In this document: in pieces, positions 58,513 to 64,000 of the stretch | Layout: every line of letters starts with the position of its first letter | Position numbering within the stretch: the first letter of the stretch is position 1 | Origin: Clostridium sp. AN503 | GTDB taxonomy: Bacteria; Bacillota; Clostridia; Lachnospirales; Lachnospiraceae | Length of the DNA stretch: 64,000 nt | Direction of reading: 5' to 3' | Assembly: GCF_040719375.1 (NCBI RefSeq) | Contig: NZ_JBFDTP010000002.1 | Coordinates: 1,116,001 to 1,180,000, forward strand | Program-made: the position numbers and the translations under genes | Notes under the pieces: generated by a model | Databases searched by the model: none | What the model was told of the DNA's origin: nothing | The model's input: only the letters and a program-made list of their open reading frames with translations

Positions 58513-59574
58513 ATGAGGGCCTGGGAAGCAAATATAAGGAAAGTAGTACCATATGTGCCGGGGGATCAGCCAAAGGGCGACCGGCTGGTGAAGCTGAATA
58601 CCAATGAGAATCCATATCCCCCGGCGCCAGGTGTGGAGCGCGCACTCAGGGAGATGGAGTTTGACCGTCTGCGCAAGTATCCGGACCCGGCTGCATCGGA
58701 TCTGGTGCATATCCTGGCGGAGTATTATGGCGTGGGGAAGGATCAGGTTTTTGTGGGTGTTGGTTCCGATGATGTGATCGCCATGAGCTTTCTGACGTTT
58801 TTTAACTCCCCCAGGGCGGTTCTTTTCCCGGATGTGAGCTACTCTTTTTATAAGGTGTGGGCAGATCTCTTCCAGGTGCCCTATGAGACTCCGGCGCTGG
58901 ATGAGGCGTTCTGCATTTGTCCGGAGGATTATTATAAGGAAAATGGCGGAGTTATTTTTCCAAATCCCAATGCGCCCACAGGTCTTTTAATGCCGCTTTC
59001 ACAGGTGGAAGATATTATTTCCCACAATCAGGATGTGGTAGTGATCGTGGATGAAGCATATATTGATTTTGGGGGAATGTCCGCTCTGGAGCTTTTAGAT
59101 CGATATGAGAACCTGCTGGTGGTGCAGACATTCAGCAAATCCCGCTCCATGGCGGGAATGAGGATCGGATTTGCCATCGGGCATCCGGCTCTGATCAAGG
59201 CGCTGAATGATGTGAAATATTCCTACAATTCCTATACAATGAACCTGCCGTCGCTGGTTTTAGGCACAGAAGCGGTAAAGGACGATGCATATTTTAAGGA
59301 GACCCTGAAGAAAATCATAAATACCAGGGAGTGGTCAAAGGAGAGGCTTAAGGAGCTTGGTTTTACCTTTCCGGACTCCATGTCCAACTTTATTTTTGCA
59401 TCTCATGAAAGAGTCCCTGCAGAGCAGATTTTTGAGGCGCTGCGGGCGGAGCAGATCTACGTGCGCTATTTTAAACAGCCGAGGCTGGACAACTATTTGA
59501 GGATATCCATTGGCACAAGGGAGGAGATGGAAACCTTGTTTGCATTTTTGGAGGATTACCTGGCGAAATATTGA
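58513..59574 (+). CDS. hisC: histidinol-phosphate aminotransferase
   Basis: 353 residues. HisC transaminates imidazole-acetol phosphate to histidinol phosphate in histidine biosynthesis. The N-terminal KLNTNENPYPP, IFPNPNAPTGLLMP, PLP Lys in QTFSKSRSMAGMRIGFAIG and the C-terminal LRISIGTREEME are family signatures. AGGAGGG before the ATG. No other his gene is nearby, and some HisC-like enzymes use tyrosine or phenylalanine, so the role is very likely but not certain. Confidence 0.88.
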   Translation: MRAWEANIRKVVPYVPGDQPKGDRLVKLNTNENPYPPAPGVERALREMEFDRLRKYPDPAASDLVHILAEYYGVGKDQVFVGVGSDDVIAMSFLTFFNSPRAVLFPDVSYSFYKVWADLFQVPYETPALDEAFCICPEDYYKENGGVIFPNPNAPTGLLMPLSQVEDIISHNQDVVVIVDEAYIDFGGMSALELLDRYENLLVVQTFSKSRSMAGMRIGFAIGHPALIKALNDVKYSYNSYTMNLPSLVLGTEAVKDDAYFKETLKKIINTREWSKERLKELGFTFPDSMSNFIFASHERVPAEQIFEALRAEQIYVRYFKQPRLDNYLRISIGTREEMETLFAFLEDYLAKY

Positions 59575-59617
59575 GTGGAGTAACCGGAAACAATCAACAG
59601 GCAAAGCAGGTGAGTGG

Positions 59618-60781
59618 ATGGAGAGCGTAAAGAAATATGCGAGGATTATCCTGAATATTGTGATTCCGTTGGCAGAGATCCTGTTGGTCTGCCTGCTGGG
59701 GCCGAAGCTTCTTCGATTTTTCATGCCGTTTGTGATCGGGTGGGTGATCGCTATGATCGCCAATCCACTGGTCCGTTTCCTGGAGAGCCGGGTCCGGATC
59801 GTGCGGAAGCACAGCTCGGTGATGATCGTGGTTGTGGTTCTTGCGGCGATCATCGGCCTGGGGTATTTTTTGATCTCCCGTCTGTTCTGGCAGGCGTTTG
59901 AGCTGGCGAAGGACTTGCCGGAGCTGTATGACCGGGCGGCTGTGGAGATTCAGGCCATATTCCTGCGTTTCGACGATGTTTTCCGGATGCTGCCGGCCAA
60001 TATACAACAGGCGTGGCAGCAGTTTGCGGGAAATGTGGGCCAGACTATCAGCGTGCTGGTCCAGAAGATCGCTTCCCCCACAGTGGAGGTGGCGGGCAGT
60101 GTGGCGAAGGGAATTCCCAATGCGCTGGTCAATGTGGTGGTCACGATCCTTTCGTCCTACTTCTTTATTGCAGAGCGGGATAAGATCATTGAATTCTGGA
60201 AACGGTATATTCCACAGAATGGCGGTCGGTATTACCGGAACTTAAAAGGGGATGTAAAACGTCTGATCGGCGGATATTTTCTAGCTCAGTTTAAGATTAT
60301 GTTCGTTGTGGCAGCGATCCTGATGGCGGGGTTTCTTGTGCTTGGAATCGATTATGCATTCCTGCTGGCAATCCTTGTGGCAATCCTGGATTTTCTGCCG
60401 CTGTTTGGGACAGGAACCGTCCTGATCCCATGGGCGGTTGTCAAGCTTTTGTCGGCGGATTATGCGCTGGCGGCTGGCCTGGCGCTCCTGTACGTACTCA
60501 CCCAGGTGGTGCGGCAGGTGATACAGCCAAAGATCGTTGGAGATTCCATGGGTCTGCCGCCGCTTATGACTTTGGTGTTTTTATATCTGGGCTTTAAGCT
60601 GCACGGAATCTCCGGCATGATCCTGGCGGTACCGCTGGGGATCCTGGTTCTGAACCTTTATAAATACGGTGCGTTTGATTCTATGCTTGACAGCATGAAG
60701 CTGTTGGTCTCAGATGTGAGGAAATTCCGGCTGGGGGATAACAGCCATCAGCAGAAGGATACACAGGGACCGGATGAGTGA
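59618..60781 (+). CDS. AI-2E/YtvI-family membrane protein
   Basis: 387 residues with about seven to eight membrane segments. I chose ATG 59618 with AGGTGAG upstream; the longer frame from 59510 begins inside hisC. Family (PF01594-type) patterns are KFVMPFVIGWVIAMIANPLVRFLE-like at the start and a GxLxxFPLFGTG-like segment (LDFLPLFGTGTVLIPWA) and PKIVGDSMGLPPLMTL. Bacillota members include the sporulation protein YtvI; others export autoinducer-2 or Na+. Which applies is unknown. Confidence 0.8.
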   Translation: MESVKKYARIILNIVIPLAEILLVCLLGPKLLRFFMPFVIGWVIAMIANPLVRFLESRVRIVRKHSSVMIVVVVLAAIIGLGYFLISRLFWQAFELAKDLPELYDRAAVEIQAIFLRFDDVFRMLPANIQQAWQQFAGNVGQTISVLVQKIASPTVEVAGSVAKGIPNALVNVVVTILSSYFFIAERDKIIEFWKRYIPQNGGRYYRNLKGDVKRLIGGYFLAQFKIMFVVAAILMAGFLVLGIDYAFLLAILVAILDFLPLFGTGTVLIPWAVVKLLSADYALAAGLALLYVLTQVVRQVIQPKIVGDSMGLPPLMTLVFLYLGFKLHGISGMILAVPLGILVLNLYKYGAFDSMLDSMKLLVSDVRKFRLGDNSHQQKDTQGPDE

Positions 60782-60823
60782 CAGGATATGGCGTGACAGG
60801 AGAGTTGTATAGACTGATAAAAA

Positions 60824-60871
60824 AGTACCGCGATGATCTGGGCGTTTGCCCGTTTGATCATCGCGGTTTTT
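60824..60871. terminator. bidirectional terminator between convergent genes
   Basis: Perfect 11-bp stem CCGCGATGATC (60828-60838) with GATCATCGCGG (60856-60866), followed by TTTTT; A residues precede it, giving some termination for the convergent lipoprotein gene. Confidence 0.8.
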
Positions 60872-60911
60872 ACAGGTATAAAATCTGGGCGCTGTTTAGG
60901 GCTTTTGTATT

Positions 60912-62000
60912 TTATTGCTGGTCCTGCTGCTGGGCATCCTCTTTTTTATCTGCGCTGGTCTGGGCCTTCATAGGCGGAAGCTGCGGTTTTACAGCAGATT
61001 TGCCGCGTTTTTTTAAGGCTTTGCGGGAAATCCGGTGCAGCAGGAAGGTGACTGCTGTAACAATCACTGCGAATACCAACAGGACCGGCAGGCTGGATAC
61101 GAACCATACAAAGAAGTTGACTGCGCTGTTGCCTACGCCTTCCAAATTGCGGCTGAAGCCTTTTTGAATCCTGGTCATGACGGAATCAGGTGCTGTTGGG
61201 GTAAATACCTTGACTTCGTTGATGCTTAAATAAACGGAGCTGTAGTCAACCTGATTGTCAAAGGTGCGGAGCTGGGACTCCATGGATTCCAACTGGTAGC
61301 GGATCTCAGAGAGGCGGGATTCCAGGGCGATGACTGCGTCCATGGAATCTGCTTTGGCAAGCAGGTCCCAAAGCCGGTCCTGTTCCACAGCCAGGGTCTT
61401 TTTGCGGCTCTCGATATCAGAGTACTGAAGCGTTACATCCTGGGTATTTTCAGATTTGTTGGTGATATTGCCCTTCTCATCTACCTGGGATACGAAGGAA
61501 TCCAGCTTGTTTGAGGGTACTCTGGCAGTCAGCCAGGCATAGCGGCGGCTTCCCTGCGCGTCTGAAATACTGTTGCCGGAAATATCAGACTGTTCGATGT
61601 AACCGCCCATGGAGGCAACGGTCTGGGTAAGGGTTGCTAACAGGGAGTCAAATTCTGTGGTTTCCACATCTAAATTTACGGTTCGGATCAGTTTCCTCGA
61701 AGAATTAACTGGTTGGATCGCTGTGCCAGATGTAAGTCCTCCATCCCCGGCGCCGGCTTCCGCAGCGGTATCGAATGCAGCCGCTTCTGTTTCACCGTAG
61801 ACAGCTCCTGAAGCCTGCTGGGCAGACCGGTAGGATTCTGGAGCCTCTCCGGGCATGGCTTCCATGGCCGCTGCGGTGGTCTCAGCCATGGCTCCGTTAG
61901 CAACTGATTTGGGGCTTCCTGCCGCGCATGCTGATAGAGCAGCAGCTGTGGCAGCCAGGATCAGACCGGAAGTGAGCAGTGTGCAAATACGTTTTTTCAT
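60912..62000 (-). CDS. DUF4349 domain lipoprotein
   Basis: 362 residues. ATG 62000 has GGGAGGT upstream and gives a lipoprotein signal peptide with lipobox LSAC (Cys 25). A low-complexity Ala/Glu stretch (about 26-95) leads to a DUF4349 region: RKLIRTVNLDVETTEFDSLLATLTQ, a coiled coil (about 185-240: SRKKTLAVEQDRLWDLLAKADSM... ESMESQLRTFDNQV) and a C-terminal membrane helix (about 300-325), then a basic tail. Function unknown; it is an envelope protein in many Bacillota. Confidence 0.85.
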   Translation of the reverse strand: MKKRICTLLTSGLILAATAAALSACAAGSPKSVANGAMAETTAAAMEAMPGEAPESYRSAQQASGAVYGETEAAAFDTAAEAGAGDGGLTSGTAIQPVNSSRKLIRTVNLDVETTEFDSLLATLTQTVASMGGYIEQSDISGNSISDAQGSRRYAWLTARVPSNKLDSFVSQVDEKGNITNKSENTQDVTLQYSDIESRKKTLAVEQDRLWDLLAKADSMDAVIALESRLSEIRYQLESMESQLRTFDNQVDYSSVYLSINEVKVFTPTAPDSVMTRIQKGFSRNLEGVGNSAVNFFVWFVSSLPVLLVFAVIVTAVTFLLHRISRKALKKRGKSAVKPQLPPMKAQTSADKKEDAQQQDQQ

Positions 62001-62206
62001 AAGATTACCTCCCTTAAAATTCAATCTTGTAGGTGAACCGATAGTTCTGGTACAGTGTTTTTATCTGTTGTTATAAACGATACGGATCAGGACGGGGAAT
62101 TTATGGTAATTTATTAAAATATTTTTCAGGGCAGATTGTATGGAATTTTTGGCATATATGCGAAAATTTTGGAAGGCTCGGAGCCGGGGAATTTTGGTAC
62201 AGACAC

Positions 62207-62235
62207 TTGTATAGTGAAAGCAAATTAGGTATAAT
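62207..62235 (+). promoter_or_regulatory. promoter of guaA
   Basis: TTGTAT (62207-62212), 17 bp, perfect TATAAT (62230-62235), 40 bp before the GTG start of guaA. Confidence 0.8.
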
Positions 62236-62275
62236 ATCCCCTGATACATTAAGAAAAGAACCAGGAGGAGATCTC

Positions 62276-63820
62276 GTGAACAGAGAGAAGATCATCGTAA
62301 TTGACTTTGGCGGGCAGTACAACCAGCTTGTGGCGCGCCGGGTACGGGAATGCAGCGTGTATTGTGAAATTTACTCTTATAAGACAGATATTGAAAAGAT
62401 TAAGGAGATGAATCCCAAGGGTATCATTCTGACCGGAGGCCCCAACAGTTGTTATGAAGAGGGAGCGGCAACTTGTGAGAAGGAACTGTTCGAGCTGGGT
62501 ATCCCGGTGCTGGGCTTGTGTTATGGCGCGCAGCTGATGATGCATGTGCTGGGTGGACATGTCTGTAAGGCTCCTGTTCGTGAGTATGGTAAAATAGAGG
62601 TAACTGTGGACCGCTCCAGCAGCCTGTTTTCCGATGTGTCTGAAAAGACCATCTGCTGGATGAGCCATAACGACTATATTGAAAAGATTGCCCCGGGTTT
62701 TGAGATCGTGGCACATACCCCGGACTGCCCGGCAGCGGCGATGCAGTGGGCGGAGAAGAATCTGTATGCCATCCAGTTCCATCCGGAGGTGCTGCACACG
62801 GCAGAGGGCACGAAAATGCTGTCCAATTTCGTTTACAAGGTCTGTGGATGCTCCGGCGACTGGAAGATGGATGCATTTGTGGAGAACACGATCCAGGCGA
62901 TCCGGGAGAAGGTCGGAGACGGCAAGGTGCTCTGTGCATTATCCGGCGGTGTGGATTCTTCCGTTGCGGCTGTTATGATGTCGAAGGCGGTGGGAGACCA
63001 GCTGACCTGTGTGTTTGTGGACCATGGCCTGCTGCGTAAGGATGAAGGCGATGAGGTAGAGGAGATCTTTGGACCGGCCGGTTCCTATGATTTGAATTTT
63101 ATCCGTGTCAATGCTCAGGAGCGTTTTTATGAAAAGCTGAAGGGCGTGGAGGAGCCGGAGCGCAAGCGCAAGATCATCGGAGAAGAGTTCATCCGTGTCT
63201 TTGAGGAAGAGGCAAAGAAGATCGGAACGGTGGATTTCCTGGTTCAGGGAACCATCTACCCGGACGTGGTGGAGAGCGGCCTGGGAGGCGAGTCTGCTGT
63301 GATCAAGTCTCATCATAACGTAGGCGGCCTGCCGGATTATGTGGATTTCAAGGAGATCATCGAGCCGCTGCGCGACCTGTTCAAGGATGAGGTGCGCAAG
63401 GCCGGTCTGGAATTAGGTATCCCGGAGAAGCTGGTATTCCGCCAGCCGTTCCCTGGTCCGGGGCTGGGCGTCCGCATCATCGGTGAAGTGACGGCGGAGA
63501 AGGTCAAGATGGTGCAGGAAGCAGATGCCATCTACCGTGAGGAGATCGCCAATGCCGGACTGGACCGGCAGATCGGCCAGTATTTTGCAGCTTTGACCAA
63601 CATGCGTTCCGTGGGGGTTATGGGCGATGAGAGAACCTATGACTATGCTGTGGCGCTGCGCGCGGTGAACACCATCGACTTTATGACGGCTGAGGCCGCG
63701 GAGATCCCGTGGGAAGTGCTTGGGAAGGTGAGCAGCCGGATCGTGAATGAGGTGCAGCATGTGAATCGGGTGCTGTATGATTTTACGGGGAAGCCGCCGG
63801 CGACGATTGAGTTTGAATAG
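62276..63820 (+). CDS. guaA: GMP synthase (glutamine-hydrolysing)
   Basis: 514 residues. GuaA aminates XMP to GMP with glutamine and ATP. GTG 62276 follows AGGAGGAG by 5 bp and starts NREKIIVIDFGGQYNQLV; an earlier ATG at 62207 overlaps the promoter and was rejected. The class I glutaminase triad is visible (Cys in LGLCYGAQLM, His and Glu in IQFHPEV), followed by the ATP-pyrophosphatase P-loop LSGGVDSS and the dimerisation domain. It completes the pathway begun by guaB. Confidence 0.97.
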   Translation: MNREKIIVIDFGGQYNQLVARRVRECSVYCEIYSYKTDIEKIKEMNPKGIILTGGPNSCYEEGAATCEKELFELGIPVLGLCYGAQLMMHVLGGHVCKAPVREYGKIEVTVDRSSSLFSDVSEKTICWMSHNDYIEKIAPGFEIVAHTPDCPAAAMQWAEKNLYAIQFHPEVLHTAEGTKMLSNFVYKVCGCSGDWKMDAFVENTIQAIREKVGDGKVLCALSGGVDSSVAAVMMSKAVGDQLTCVFVDHGLLRKDEGDEVEEIFGPAGSYDLNFIRVNAQERFYEKLKGVEEPERKRKIIGEEFIRVFEEEAKKIGTVDFLVQGTIYPDVVESGLGGESAVIKSHHNVGGLPDYVDFKEIIEPLRDLFKDEVRKAGLELGIPEKLVFRQPFPGPGLGVRIIGEVTAEKVKMVQEADAIYREEIANAGLDRQIGQYFAALTNMRSVGVMGDERTYDYAVALRAVNTIDFMTAEAAEIPWEVLGKVSSRIVNEVQHVNRVLYDFTGKPPATIEFE

Positions 63821-63833
63821 CGGACAGAACCTT

Positions 63834-63860
63834 GGAAATGCTGATAGAATGGGCATTTCC
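63834..63860 (+). terminator. hairpin just after guaA
   Basis: GGAAATGC (63834-63841) with GCATTTCC (63853-63860). Confidence 0.45.
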
Positions 63861-63877
63861 GGGGTTGCTTTATATGG

Positions 63878-63900
63878 GCAGGTATCATGATACCTGCTTT
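63878..63900 (+). terminator. 20-bp perfect palindrome with T tail
   Basis: GCAGGTATCA at 63878-63887 is followed directly by its complement (to 63897) and TTT. Self-complementary duplex or tight hairpin; candidate terminator for guaA. Confidence 0.5.
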
Positions 63901-63922
63901 AGACTGTAGACAAAGTTGGTGT

Positions 63923-63957
63923 TGGTGCTTTAGTTCCAGCACCACTTTCTGTTTTTA
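63923..63957 (+). terminator. third hairpin downstream of guaA with T tract
   Basis: TGGTGCT (63923-63929) with AGCACCA (63938-63944), followed by CTTTCTGTTTTTAT. The most terminator-like of the three guaA hairpins. Confidence 0.6.
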
Positions 63958-64000
63958 TAAGGTTTTTGAGAGTTTTCCTAAATTTTTCAGCAATCACTCA

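Noticed and set aside
62025..62275. Purine riboswitch upstream of guaA
   Set aside because: I looked for the three-stem guanine aptamer core before guaA and guaB and did not see it; the guaA promoter is only 40 bp from the start, leaving no room.

Overview
The window reads as chromosome of a low-oxygen Bacillota gut bacterium, most likely a Lachnospiraceae / Clostridium cluster XIVa member. Supporting signs are AGGAGG-type ribosome sites, strong TTGACA-17-TATAAT promoters, the proteins themselves (Feo-associated Cys-rich protein, Mini-III RNase, CdaA/CdaR, HPr and PtsI, DUF4860-type pilus cluster, MocR regulator, GroESL with CIRCE) and moderately GC-rich coding sequence. This placement is inference; there is no rRNA in the window.

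Layout. 1-1000: end of a ferrous-iron (feo-type) locus with a Cys-rich/HMA fusion protein and a short Fur-like repressor behind a promoter carrying a Fur box. 1172-13135: LysR regulator, convergent GH5 glycosidase, a complete peptide-type ABC importer (binding protein, two permeases, two ATPases), two paralogous metallo-beta-lactamase-fold proteins (one with a broken metal motif) and a MATE exporter. 13279-16018: DtxR/MntR-type regulator and two CobW-type metallochaperone GTPases; the first is split by a -1 frameshift ahead of a His-rich repeat tract. 16067-18190: TetR regulator and MATE pump behind a palindromic operator-promoter. 18295-21174: carbamate kinase, CPBP protease, glycosyltransferase.

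21281-27388 is a compact integrated element of about 6.0 kb in the 3' end of a tRNA-Met gene. It has 79-bp direct repeats at its ends, a tyrosine integrase, an HUH-type rolling-circle replication initiator/relaxase, an FtsK-like ATPase split from its membrane partner, an XRE regulator and a secreted protein of unknown function. Its DNA is visibly more AT-rich than the flanks and it contains several strong hairpins, including a double hairpin just before the rep gene. This is the most interesting unit in the window.

27364-33739: tRNA-Met and tRNA-Val, PAP2 membrane protein, lipid kinase, an ispF-cysS-mrnC-rlmB run and a transglutaminase-like protein. 33825-37914: type IV pilus-like operon with a GspF/PilC protein, four small membrane or pilin-like proteins and a PilT ATPase, but no assembly ATPase or prepilin peptidase here. 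37996-44406: lactate dehydrogenase, DUF4397 protein with Pro/Gly repeats, tRNA-Thr, glnS, MocR regulator and an Ala-rich LEA-like membrane protein. 44478-49018: CIRCE-controlled groESL, a small membrane protein, a 254-nt near-perfect hairpin and guaB. 49128-63820: sugar isomerase-like protein, two membrane proteins, cdaA-cdaR, HPr-like protein and ptsI, a polysaccharide polymerase-like protein, two aminotransferases (one HisC), an AI-2E/YtvI-type membrane protein, a DUF4349 lipoprotein and guaA.
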